A DNA stretch of 64,000 nt. It comes from Deltaproteobacteria bacterium (GTDB taxonomy: Bacteria; Desulfobacterota; Desulfobacteria; Desulfobacterales; Desulfosalsimonadaceae). The notes beneath the pieces were generated by a model. That model ran no database searches. It was not told the origin of the DNA and saw only the letters and a list, made by a program, of their open reading frames with translations. The stretch spans positions 1 through 64,000 of the forward strand of contig JAADHK010000125.1 of NCBI GenBank assembly GCA_013151835.1. The letters run 5' to 3'. Below, in pieces: positions 53,784-61,989 of the stretch (the first letter of the stretch is position 1; the number at the start of each line of letters is the position of its first letter). The position numbers and the translations under genes are program-made.

Positions 53784-54233
53784 ATGCCCTGTTGCAAAAA
53801 GAAATGGGGATTTATATTTTCGGTATGCCTGATTGTGGTGGCAACGTCTGTTATATTCATCATAAGTTATGCTGACACTGGTGATTGCGGAATTTGGTTA
53901 AACAATCGTCCCCCTGTCGATTTTCTTGATAATTATCATGATACCCATATGGAAAATCTTGACTGCCTGGACTGCCACCATAAATACCTTAATGGGAAAA
54001 ACGTACTTGACGAAGATGACCTTGAAGAGGGGAATCCGGATATCCTCTGCTCTTCCTGCCATAAGGATAATTCTAAACTGAATCTTCGCCGGGCTTTTCA
54101 CAAGCAATGCATCGGTTGTCATGACAAACTCAGCGCAAAAGGCGAAAGAAGAGGCCCCAGCCTTTGCGGAGAATGCCATTCACGGCATAAGGTTGAATCC
54201 GGCAGCCTGACCCATGGAGGTAAAAATGGTTAA
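53784..54233 (+). CDS. Tetraheme cytochrome c, membrane-anchored or exported
   Basis: 149 residues. Residues 10-30 form a hydrophobic signal or anchor helix. Four CxxCH heme-binding motifs follow at 61-65 (CLDCH), 89-93 (CSSCH), 109-113 (CIGCH) and 128-132 (CGECH), with several extra histidines (H52, H55, H66, H106, H135) available as distal ligands. The size and heme number match class III/TmcA-type cytochromes c3 of sulfate reducers. It should face the periplasm and exchange electrons with the membrane cytochrome b encoded two genes later. AGGAG precedes the ATG. Overlaps metV by 8 bases. Confidence 0.92.
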   Translation: MPCCKKKWGFIFSVCLIVVATSVIFIISYADTGDCGIWLNNRPPVDFLDNYHDTHMENLDCLDCHHKYLNGKNVLDEDDLEEGNPDILCSSCHKDNSKLNLRRAFHKQCIGCHDKLSAKGERRGPSLCGECHSRHKVESGSLTHGGKNG

Positions 54234-54888
54234 GGGAAAAAGAAAACCTGTTGAAGAAATATATTCCGTCATTTCAAAATATTCAAAAATATTGATAGTG
54301 GGATGCGGGGGATGTGTCTCCGTCTGCCTCGCCGGCGGTCAAAAAGAAGTATTCGAACTCATAGAAGACCTCAAAGCGTCCGGTGGAAGCGCCAAGCAAA
54401 TGGATAGCTACACTGTGGAGCGGCAGTGCAACATGACTTTTCTTGCAGAACTGGATGATATGGCAGACGCTTATGACTGCATTGTTTCCATGGCCTGTGG
54501 CGCCGGAGTTCAATATCTTGCGGAAAGGTTTGCAAATATACCGGTATTCCCCGCCATAAACACAATCGCCATAGGCGTGGACAGGGAAATAGGCGTCTAT
54601 GAAGAAAAATGCCGGGCTTGCGGCCAATGCGTCCTTTCATATACAGGGGGTATCTGCCCTGTGACAAAATGCGCAAAAGGCCTTTTTAATGGGCCTTGCG
54701 GAGGCACGAACAGCGGAATGTGCGAAATAAACAACCAGACACCCTGCGCCTGGCATGATATCTATACCCGGTTAAAAGACCAGGGGCGGCTTGATGATAT
54801 TTTAAAAATTCAGGCGCCCATGCAATGGCAAAATCAGGTTCAGAGAACCATTGTTCAGGATGCCTACGCAGAAAGGTATGCGAAATAA
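54226..54888 (+). CDS. metV: MetV: methylenetetrahydrofolate reductase C-terminal/zinc-iron-sulfur subunit (copy 1)
   Basis: 220 residues. N-terminal Rossmann-like part with GCGGCVSVC (C27, C30, C34). The C-terminal cysteine-rich part has CRACGQC, GICPVTKCAKG and NGPCGGTNSGMCEI, the MTHFR_C (MetV) pattern, which binds iron-sulfur clusters and, in acetogens, forms the electron-entry subunit of MetF. The ATG at 54226 follows GGAGG by four bases. It overlaps the tetraheme cytochrome gene, so the cytochrome is very likely co-expressed with MetF/MetV. Partner MetF lies at 56150, after a cytochrome b and an HdrC-like gene. A paralogue is at 62928-63596. Confidence 0.93.
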   Translation: MVKGKRKPVEEIYSVISKYSKILIVGCGGCVSVCLAGGQKEVFELIEDLKASGGSAKQMDSYTVERQCNMTFLAELDDMADAYDCIVSMACGAGVQYLAERFANIPVFPAINTIAIGVDREIGVYEEKCRACGQCVLSYTGGICPVTKCAKGLFNGPCGGTNSGMCEINNQTPCAWHDIYTRLKDQGRLDDILKIQAPMQWQNQVQRTIVQDAYAERYAK

Positions 54889-54946
54889 TAATTGAAATTT
54901 ATATGTTAATGTTTGCCCTAATGTATAACAGGTAAAAGCGATTCAT

Positions 54947-55636
54947 ATGCAAATCCTCAACTTTCTTACACCAGATATTCTCTATGACCTTGCAAGGGGT
55001 CCTTTTGTATGGGCTTCTTTTGTCGTGTTTATTGCAGGATGCTTAATCCGTACAATCCGTATCTTGTCCCTGACAAAAAAATGGGAGCCAACCTGGAATA
55101 TTCCTAAGCCCGACAAAAAAGACTTAAGTAAAATTAAAAAATGCCCGCTTGCGCGCATCAAATTGTCTGTTTTTGGTACGAGCCCTGTCACCATGGTTAT
55201 AAGTGTTGTTTTTCATTTATTGATATTTGTCATACCCTTATTCCTCCTTGGACACAATATCCTGCTTCAGGAGGAAACAGGCATTAGCCTCTTCTCTTTT
55301 TCACAGGGGGCGACAAACGTCCTGACACTGATTTTTCTTTTCTGCGCGCTGTTTTTCTTTTTAAGAAGAATATTACTGGCAAGGATGAGAGCTATATCCA
55401 CTTGTTATGACTATATAATTTTTTTTATCGCGATTGCTCCTTTCCTGACGGGGATACTGGCCTTTTACCAGCCATTTAATAATTATCAGACTATGATAAT
55501 TTTGCATATGCTGTCAGGTGAGCTTATGCTCATCGCAATCCCATTTACAAAAATTTTCCATATGGTCTTTTTTTTCATGGGAAGATTCATGTTGGTCGGT
55601 CAGCACACCCTTGGAAGAGGCACAAGAACCTGGTAA
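54947..55636 (+). CDS. NarI/DsrM-like membrane cytochrome b
   Basis: 229 residues with about five transmembrane helices (approximate centres 27, 97, 132, 163, 195). The pattern resembles the nitrate reductase gamma/HdrE/DsrM/TmcC family of diheme cytochromes b. Candidate heme ligands are His in VVFHLLIF, LHMLSGE and FHMVFFF plus one more, and a cytoplasmic loop (PKPDKKDLSKIKKCPL) follows helix 1. Such subunits move electrons between a cytoplasmic iron-sulfur protein and menaquinone or a periplasmic cytochrome c. Its place between metV and an HdrC-like gene points to methyl-THF oxidation. Confidence 0.88.
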   Translation: MQILNFLTPDILYDLARGPFVWASFVVFIAGCLIRTIRILSLTKKWEPTWNIPKPDKKDLSKIKKCPLARIKLSVFGTSPVTMVISVVFHLLIFVIPLFLLGHNILLQEETGISLFSFSQGATNVLTLIFLFCALFFFLRRILLARMRAISTCYDYIIFFIAIAPFLTGILAFYQPFNNYQTMIILHMLSGELMLIAIPFTKIFHMVFFFMGRFMLVGQHTLGRGTRTW

Positions 55637-55669
55637 AATATATTATAATGGAAGTGAGTCGTAGAGCTA

Positions 55670-56065
55670 ATGGAAAACTTAGAACTTGACACAACCCAGG
55701 TAAAAAAGATGCTTGGAAAGCATAAGGCTAAAATGAAGTTTTATCTTGGCATGTGCGCTCACTGCAGTCTATGTGCCGAGAGTTGTTTTCTTTTCAATTC
55801 GCATGACAACGATCCAAAATATATGCCTTCTTATAAATTTATCAATTCCCTGGGGACCCTTTACAAAAAAAAGGGAAGGATAAAGCAGGAAACGGTTGAG
55901 GAAATAAAAGCGAATATCTGGGAAAGATGCGCACTCTGCACAAGGTGCTATTGCCCCTTTGGCATCGACATCCCATCCATGATAGCCCTTGCAAGAAGTA
56001 TTATGAGGTCCCAAGGCGTTTATCCGCAATATGATGAAGAGAAAGCTCATCCTCTTGCTGAATAG
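55670..56065 (+). CDS. HdrC-like iron-sulfur protein
   Basis: 131 residues, soluble. Two cluster motifs: C29, C32, C35, C39 (CAHCSLCAESC) and C87, C90, C93, C95 (CALCTRCYCP). The first is regular; the second ends CxC rather than the usual CxxxC. The rest matches the HdrC/HdrD N-terminal ferredoxin fold. The CCG domain of HdrB/HdrD, which holds the disulfide-reducing site, is missing, so this is only an electron carrier. Likely wire from MetV to the membrane cytochrome b encoded just upstream. Confidence 0.88.
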   Translation: MENLELDTTQVKKMLGKHKAKMKFYLGMCAHCSLCAESCFLFNSHDNDPKYMPSYKFINSLGTLYKKKGRIKQETVEEIKANIWERCALCTRCYCPFGIDIPSMIALARSIMRSQGVYPQYDEEKAHPLAE

Positions 56066-56149
56066 CCATAAAAAAGGCAAAGGCCATTTGATTTTCCTGT
56101 TAATGAGTTTATGGTCGAATAAATAGATTAAAAGATAGGACAAGGAAAT

Positions 56150-57079
56150 ATGGAGATGAAATCCGGAAGCAATCTTGAAAAAATGCTAAGAGCAGGTCAT
56201 TTTGCATTCACAGGCGAACTTGGACCGCCAAGGGGTACGAATGTAGAAGCGGTAAGGGAAAAAGCCGCCTTTTTAAAGGGCAATGTGGATATGGTAAATA
56301 TCACAGACAACCAGACCGCCATGGTCCGGATGTCTAGTTGGGCCGCCGCGATTATAGCTATTGAAGAGGGCCTCGAACCCAACTACCAGATGGTCTGCAG
56401 GGATCGGAACCGCCTTGCCATGCAGGCCGATATCCTTGGCGCATATGCCCATGGCATGCGTAATATTCTTTGCCTTTCCGGAGACCACCAGCAATTTGGA
56501 GACCATCCCAATGCCAAAGGTGTTTACGACATTGATTCCATTCAGCTTATCGGCCTTGTAAAAAAAATGCGTGACGAAGGAAAATTCTTAGGCGGAGCCG
56601 AAATTGACACGCCTCCAAAATTTTTCATAGGCGGCGCGGCAAATCCTTTTGCCGAGCCTCTTGAGTGGCGTGTTTATCGTCTGGCAAAAAAAATCACTGC
56701 CGGCGTTGACTTTATTCAGACCCAGTGCATTTACAATATGGACATAATGAGGAAATGGGTTAAGCAAGCCAACGAAATGGGGTTGACCGACAAAGTTTTC
56801 ATCCTCGCGGGTGTCACACCCATGAAGAGCCTTGGTATGGCAAGATACATGAAGGCAAAGGTCCCCGGCATGGACGTGCCCGATGAAATAATCAAACGCC
56901 TCCAGGGGGTTGACAGAAAGAAACAGGCTGACGAGGGCATCAATATAGCATGTGAACAGATTGAAGAGTTCAAGGAAATGAAGGGGGTCGCCGGCGTTCA
57001 TCTCATGGCCATTGAATGGGAGCACAAAGTGCCGGAAATCGCCGAACGCGCCAAGGTGCTCCCGAGGCCGGAAGTGTAA
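56150..57079 (+). CDS. metF: Methylenetetrahydrofolate reductase, MetF (copy 1)
   Basis: 309-residue flavin TIM-barrel enzyme that interconverts methylene-THF and methyl-THF. Typical segments are GELGPPRGTNVEAV near the N terminus, VNITDNQTAMVRMSS, MVCRDRNRLAMQADILGA, NILCLSGDH and FIQTQCIYNMDIM. In the reductive acetyl-CoA pathway run backwards (acetate oxidation) it oxidises methyl-THF. It is the last gene of the cytochrome c-MetV-cytochrome b-HdrC-MetF run. The second copy (61990-62931) is clearly homologous but divergent. Confidence 0.95.
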   Translation: MEMKSGSNLEKMLRAGHFAFTGELGPPRGTNVEAVREKAAFLKGNVDMVNITDNQTAMVRMSSWAAAIIAIEEGLEPNYQMVCRDRNRLAMQADILGAYAHGMRNILCLSGDHQQFGDHPNAKGVYDIDSIQLIGLVKKMRDEGKFLGGAEIDTPPKFFIGGAANPFAEPLEWRVYRLAKKITAGVDFIQTQCIYNMDIMRKWVKQANEMGLTDKVFILAGVTPMKSLGMARYMKAKVPGMDVPDEIIKRLQGVDRKKQADEGINIACEQIEEFKEMKGVAGVHLMAIEWEHKVPEIAERAKVLPRPEV

Positions 57080-57270
57080 GGAAATAAAATATACAGATGG
57101 TTTAAATATCTTGCTCTAAAGCATGATTCCTGCATTTTGAAATATTGAATAAAATAATCACACAGCGCTTAAATGTCCCTGATAATGCCTGCCCATTGTA
57201 AAACCGCATGTTTTAGGGGCACGGCACGCACATCCCTGATCCAACAAGACTTTCCCTTGACTGCCTCAAT

Positions 57271-57312
57271 TTGATACGTTAAGTAATTTACTTACAATAC
57301 TGATAACTTAAC
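57271..57312 (+). promoter_or_regulatory. Promoter with overlapping palindromic operator
   Basis: TTGATA (57271-57276), 16 bases, TACAAT (57293-57298) form a good sigma-70 promoter 40 bases before the sensor kinase start. Between and over the boxes lies TAAGTAA-T-TTACTTA (57280-57294), a perfect 7-bp inverted repeat, and a second overlapping pair GTTAAGT (57278-57284) / ACTTAAC (57306-57312). This looks like a repressor or activator site controlling the kinase genes. Confidence 0.55.
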
Positions 57313-57336
57313 AATCAAAAATGATGCGGTAATCCA

Positions 57337-58827
57337 ATGAAAAAAATTAACCGTTCTGGAAAAGAGCAAGGGTATCTGATAGATGCCATCGATGCGTTTA
57401 ATCGGAAATTGCTGATTATATCACCGGACTTTAAAATCCTAGCCGCAAACAATACCGCCATGGAAGGGCATACCGAAAGCCTTATCGGAAAACCCTGCCA
57501 TGAAATAATTCTCGGGTGTAGCGATCCGTGCCCGAGCTGTCCGGCCCATGAAGTCATGAAAACCGGAATAGCATCTCTTCGGCATGATCAGTCGTATAAT
57601 AATAGCGGCACTGAGAATCGGCTTTGTTTATATTCTTATCCCGTTTACCGAAAGGATGGAATAAACGCCCTTGTTATGCTGGATTTTGATTTAAAAGCAT
57701 TGGAAAATATCAAGGAAAAACGGTTGCGCTCCAATGCGTTTTTAAGAAATCTAATCAATAACGCCGTGGATGGCGTGATCGCAGCCGACCCGACCGGGAA
57801 AATTCTTATTTTCAATGAAGCGGCGGCGGAATTCACCGGGTACACTGTTGAAGAGGCATTAAATGATATTACCATCCGGGATGTCTATCCCGGCGACGGC
57901 GCGCGGGAAGTGATGAAAATGCTTCTAAGCGAAGAATTTGGCGGAATAGGCAAGCTTAACTCATATTATATCGACGGCAAGCGTAAAAATGGAGATATTG
58001 TCCCTATCCGGTTAAATGCCTCCATTGTATATGAAGACGACGAAAAGGTAGCGACCATCGGGTTTTTCCATGATCGCCGGGAAAAAATAAAGATGCAGAA
58101 TGAACTGGAGCAAACCCATGTTCAACTGCTCCAGTCGGAAAAAATGGCGTCCTTAGGTAAAATGGCCGCCGGTGTGGCACATCAGTTAAACAATCCGTTG
58201 AGCGGCATCCTTTTGTTTACAAAACTGGTCATGGAAGAATATGAGTTGCCGAAGGAAGCTCTGGGCGATCTGCAGCGGGTGCTTGATGATACGCTGCGTG
58301 CCAAGGATATTGTGAAAGAGCTTCTTGAATTTGCACGCCAAACCAGCCACGAAATGAAACCCCAGGATGTTAATGCGATCATTTCCCGGACCATATTTTT
58401 GCTGGAAAACCAGTCGATTTTTCATAATATTGAAATCGAACAGAATCTGGGCGCGGATTTGCCCTTGATCAAGGGAGATGTCCAGCAATTATATCATGTG
58501 GTGATGAATATTATTTTAAATGCGGCTGACGCTCTTGAGAGCGGCGGGAAATTAATGTTAAAGACCTGTTTCTCGCCGGAAAAAAACAGGATATGTGTTG
58601 AAATATCAGATACCGGCACCGGTATCCCCGATGATGTTCTCCCCCATGTTTTTGAGCCGTTTTACACCACAAAGGAACAGGGCAAGGGAACCGGCCTGGG
58701 GTTAAGCATGGTGTATGGCATTGTAAAGAGCCATGGTGGTCATATTCGTGTTGAAAGCGAACCGGGCAGGGGAACGACTTTTTATATTGAGCTGCCTTTA
58801 GCCGAAAATATAAACGGAGGCGATTAA
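57337..58827 (+). CDS. PAS-PAS sensor histidine kinase with cysteine-rich sensor
   Basis: 496 residues, no transmembrane segment. PAS 1 (about 15-125) contains four cysteines in a tight cluster (C54, C61, C65, C68: CHEIILGCSDPCPSC), suited to bind a metal, an iron-sulfur cluster or to sense redox. PAS 2 spans about 133-250. The HisKA domain has phospho-acceptor His282 (GVAHQLNNPLSG) and the HATPase has NIILNAADAL, DTGTGIPDD and GKGTGLGLSMV. It is translationally adjacent to the next kinase (1-base gap). Position beside the two MetF/MetV sets suggests it senses their redox state. Confidence 0.93.
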   Translation: MKKINRSGKEQGYLIDAIDAFNRKLLIISPDFKILAANNTAMEGHTESLIGKPCHEIILGCSDPCPSCPAHEVMKTGIASLRHDQSYNNSGTENRLCLYSYPVYRKDGINALVMLDFDLKALENIKEKRLRSNAFLRNLINNAVDGVIAADPTGKILIFNEAAAEFTGYTVEEALNDITIRDVYPGDGAREVMKMLLSEEFGGIGKLNSYYIDGKRKNGDIVPIRLNASIVYEDDEKVATIGFFHDRREKIKMQNELEQTHVQLLQSEKMASLGKMAAGVAHQLNNPLSGILLFTKLVMEEYELPKEALGDLQRVLDDTLRAKDIVKELLEFARQTSHEMKPQDVNAIISRTIFLLENQSIFHNIEIEQNLGADLPLIKGDVQQLYHVVMNIILNAADALESGGKLMLKTCFSPEKNRICVEISDTGTGIPDDVLPHVFEPFYTTKEQGKGTGLGLSMVYGIVKSHGGHIRVESEPGRGTTFYIELPLAENINGGD

Positions 58828-58828
58828 A

Positions 58829-60313
58829 TTGGCGGATGCATCTGATGCGGTTAAAATCATCGTCGTTGATGATGAACGCGATATCCGTGAGGGTATTGAG
58901 CGTATTTTAAAGCGAATGGGGTTTACCGTTTTTATCGCAAGCCAGGGGCAAGAAGCCCTTGCAATTTTAGAAAAAGAAACCGTATCCATTGCGATTCTGG
59001 ATTTAAAGATGCCCGGCATGGACGGCATGGAACTTCATTCGCGGATCAGGGCAATTGATGACAATATCATTGTAATTATCATTACCGGATATGCCACAAT
59101 CGAGACCGCCATAGAAGCAATGAAGAATGGGGTGTATGACTTTATTCCAAAGCCGTTTGAGCCTGAACATTTAAGAATCGTGGTCAACAGGGCCCATGAA
59201 AAGTTACGCCTGACCCGGGAGGCTGAAAAGCTCCAGGCCGATCGGGAGCGCACTCTGATGGATCTGGATATGGAAAAAAGCCGCATCCGCACCATTATCG
59301 AATCACTGCCCACCGCAGTGGTTGTGACCAATACGGCGGGGGAAGTAGTGTTGATGAACCCGGCATTTTTACAAAGTCTGGACCTGGATCTCTCACTTAC
59401 GCCCGGGGAAAAACTGGGATCATATGTGTCTGATGACGGGCTTTGCAATATGGTCGAAAAGCTTTCAAGGGGGGAGTTTGATAAAGACGGCGAGGCGCCG
59501 ACCCATGAAATGAAGGTTTCGGATAACAAGTATTTAATGGCAAGAGGCCAGCCCGTATTAAATGAAAGGCAAGAGTGCATGGGAGCAGTGGTAACCCTTT
59601 CCAATATTACGAGTTTGAAAATGCTCGACCAGTTAAAGTCCGAATTTGTGGCAAAGGTTTCCCATGAGCTTCGTTCCCCGCTTTCCACCATCCATGAGCA
59701 GCTAGCCATGGTGTTAAATGATATGACGGAAGAAGAGGTCGATGTTGATCAAAATCTCATTGAACGGGCCAAGGAAAAAACACACGGTCTGATTTCACTC
59801 ATAGGGGACCTTCTGGATCTGTCGAGGATTGAAGCCGGCGGCATATCGCACAATATTCAATCCATTCAGGTTGTAGAATTATTGAAAAGTATTGTGGAAT
59901 TTCTCGGGATACGGGCCCGGTCCAAAAAACAGACCTTGGGGATTGAGCTTACTTCCGATGAATTTCCGTTGATTAATGCAGATCCCATGGCCCTTGAGAG
60001 CATATTCGGCAACCTGATCGCCAATGCCATCAATTATTCGCCAGATGGCGCAAACATTATGGTCAAAGCACGGATGGCGGAAAAATCAATCCAGGTTCAG
60101 GTCTCGGACAATGGATTTGGCATCCCGCAAAGACACCGGGAAAAAATATTTGAACGATTCTTCCGGGTAAAAGATGCCAATACACGATACATTACCGGCA
60201 CGGGACTCGGCCTGCCCATTGTGAAAGGCCTTGTGGATTCCCTAAACGGCAGTATTGAACTTGAAAGCGAAGAAGGGAAGGGGTCGACGTTTACAGTGAC
60301 TTTGCCGGTGTAA
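58829..60313 (+). CDS. Receiver-PAS-histidine kinase protein
   Basis: 494 residues, cytoplasmic. Receiver domain 1-125 (VDDE at 13-16, Asp58 in AILDLKMPG), PAS about 152-260, HisKA with His279 (KVSHELRSPLS), and HATPase (NLIANAINYSPDG, DNGFGIP, GTGLGLP). It probably takes a phosphate from the preceding kinase and passes the signal on, perhaps to the receiver-only protein at 61489. No DNA-binding domain is attached. The start is a TTG at 58829 with GGAGG eight bases upstream. Confidence 0.93.
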   Translation: MADASDAVKIIVVDDERDIREGIERILKRMGFTVFIASQGQEALAILEKETVSIAILDLKMPGMDGMELHSRIRAIDDNIIVIIITGYATIETAIEAMKNGVYDFIPKPFEPEHLRIVVNRAHEKLRLTREAEKLQADRERTLMDLDMEKSRIRTIIESLPTAVVVTNTAGEVVLMNPAFLQSLDLDLSLTPGEKLGSYVSDDGLCNMVEKLSRGEFDKDGEAPTHEMKVSDNKYLMARGQPVLNERQECMGAVVTLSNITSLKMLDQLKSEFVAKVSHELRSPLSTIHEQLAMVLNDMTEEEVDVDQNLIERAKEKTHGLISLIGDLLDLSRIEAGGISHNIQSIQVVELLKSIVEFLGIRARSKKQTLGIELTSDEFPLINADPMALESIFGNLIANAINYSPDGANIMVKARMAEKSIQVQVSDNGFGIPQRHREKIFERFFRVKDANTRYITGTGLGLPIVKGLVDSLNGSIELESEEGKGSTFTVTLPV

Positions 60314-60445
60314 ACTTCAAACATCGAACGTTGAACTTACGATTTGAATTCAGGTGATTAAGTTATTTATAAAAAGGTGTTTTGCGACTTTTTACGAGAT
60401 TATCATTTAATGGCGTAGGGCAAATATTTCGGCCTTGGCAGTTCG

Positions 60446-61318
60446 TTATAAATGAAACTCAAGGGCTTTTTTAAATTCTTCGGTTTTAATTTCGATCCCG
60501 GTCCACAAAGACAGGCTGTTTCTGGCCTGATGAATCAACGGCAAAAGGCCGTCCTGAAACAAGATGCCGGTCTTTTGGGCCTTGTCCTGCCAGAAATTTT
60601 GTATGCGGCCATAGTTCAGGTCTAAAATAAGCTCACATTCCGGCAATTTTAATTTTTCCGCTATTTCCGCAAGCTCGGGAGACTCCTCAGGGCTGGAAAC
60701 CGTCGTGGCATTGATGAGTATGTTGATCGGAATGTCACGATCAATCAGCTGGTCAGTGGTCAGGAAGTCACCCCTGACACGGGCAGCAACCTGACGGGCG
60801 TTTAGTTCATTCTGGCTTGCAACAAAAATATGGCCTGCTTTTAACCAGTTTAACACAAATACCGCCGCTTTGGCGGCCCCGCCGGCGCCTAGAACCAGGG
60901 CGGTTTTTCCGGCCGGATCACACTGAATCTCTTCTAATGTTTCCATTAAACCGATGGCATTGGTATTATAGCCTTTGAGTTTTTCACCGTTTCTGGCAAT
61001 GGTATTGATAGCCCCGATAATCTCGGCGCTCTCGGATACCGAATCCATATGGGGAGCAATTTTTTCTTTATAGGGGGCGGCTACATTGGCTCCGGCAATA
61101 TTCAGCGCTCTTAAGCTTTTTATGGCTTCGGCGATTTTATCCGGCTTTACCATAAACGGCACATAGGAACCGTTCATGCCAGCCCCTTTCATCACCTGGT
61201 TAAAGACGTCGGGTGATTTTGAAGTAAAAACCCGCTCATCGCTTAAGATACAGAACACCTGGTGCTGCTTGGCGTTTAAGGAATGCAGAAGCGTGAATTT
61301 ATCACTTTTTCCCGGCAA
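60446..61318 (-). CDS. aroE: Shikimate dehydrogenase-like protein
   Basis: 290 residues. Substrate loop ANVAAPYKEKIAPHMD (equivalent to NVTIPHK with the catalytic Lys), NAIGLMETL, NADPH-binding LGAGGAAKAAVFVL and ATTVSSPEESPE, and the C-terminal QDGLLPLIHQARNSLSLWTG. It reduces dehydroshikimate in aromatic amino acid synthesis, although quinate-type specificity cannot be excluded. Start is a TTG at 61318 with AAGGA ten bases upstream; no nearby ATG fits. Flanked by a hairpin on its promoter side. Confidence 0.87.
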   Translation of the reverse strand: MPGKSDKFTLLHSLNAKQHQVFCILSDERVFTSKSPDVFNQVMKGAGMNGSYVPFMVKPDKIAEAIKSLRALNIAGANVAAPYKEKIAPHMDSVSESAEIIGAINTIARNGEKLKGYNTNAIGLMETLEEIQCDPAGKTALVLGAGGAAKAAVFVLNWLKAGHIFVASQNELNARQVAARVRGDFLTTDQLIDRDIPINILINATTVSSPEESPELAEIAEKLKLPECELILDLNYGRIQNFWQDKAQKTGILFQDGLLPLIHQARNSLSLWTGIEIKTEEFKKALEFHL

Positions 61319-61410
61319 AATTTATCAATCCTTATTTGGGCCTTATTTGGGCTAATTTACATTTCCATGCAAAAAAACAAAGAAAACGCCCTTTGTCTTC
61401 AAACAACTGA

Positions 61411-61454
61411 ACCGCTGAAATTATTACCAAGGCATAAATTATAATTTCAGCGGT
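61411..61454. terminator. Long hairpin between the receiver protein and aroE
   Basis: A perfect 14-bp stem, ACCGCTGAAATTAT at 61411-61424 with its complement at 61441-61454, around a 16-base A/T-rich loop. It lies 35 bases after the receiver gene (minus strand) stop. No T tract, so it is either a factor-dependent stop or an operator. Confidence 0.55.
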
Positions 61455-61488
61455 CCAAAGGTGAAACGCTTCATTGTTTATGTGATCG

Positions 61489-61878
61489 CTACATGTCCAA
61501 AAAGCTTTTTATGGAATCTAAAATATCTTCCGCTGAGGCCGGTTTGGGGAGATAGTCGTCGGCCTCCGTACTCATGCCGTCATAGTGGGAGTACCGGGTT
61601 GAACTGACATGGTCCCCCACTGCGGTTAACAACAAGATCGGAATGTCAGCATATTTTTCATCTGCTTTAAGTTCTGCGCAGACCTTGTAGCCGTCTTTTT
61701 CAGGCATCATGACGTCCAAAACAATAGCGTCCGGGGGATTGGCCGTTACTTTTTCGATCCCTTCCACCCCGTCGTATGCCACTTCGACGTCAAATCCTGC
61801 TTTTTCAAGATTTTTTTTGACGATTGAGACAAAATCCGGTTCATCATCAACAATAAGAATTCTTTTCTTTTCGCCCAT
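61489..61878 (-). CDS. Single-domain response regulator
   Basis: 129 residues, receiver only: acidic pocket VDDEPD, phospho-acceptor Asp55 (AIVLDVMMPEKDG), Thr/Ser in LLTAVGD and Lys in DYLPKPAS. Output must be through protein contact. A tract SSTRYSHYDGMSTEADD lies on the beta4-alpha4-beta5 face where partners usually bind. It sits 111 bases after metF copy 2 in the same direction and is the natural partner for the two kinases on the other strand. Confidence 0.93.
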   Translation of the reverse strand: MGEKKRILIVDDEPDFVSIVKKNLEKAGFDVEVAYDGVEGIEKVTANPPDAIVLDVMMPEKDGYKVCAELKADEKYADIPILLLTAVGDHVSSTRYSHYDGMSTEADDYLPKPASAEDILDSIKSFLDM

Positions 61879-61989
61879 TTTTATCCTCCTTTTTTACTAC
61901 CAAACTCAGGTGCGTTGCGGCTAATTATCAAATTTTATAAAAATTCCAATTTATTAATTCATTTTATTTTACATAATTTATAAAATCAA

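Noticed and set aside
54226-57079. Selenocysteine codons in the electron-transfer genes
   Set aside because: All the reading frames here run from a good start to a stop without an internal TGA, and family lengths are normal, so no UGA recoding is needed.
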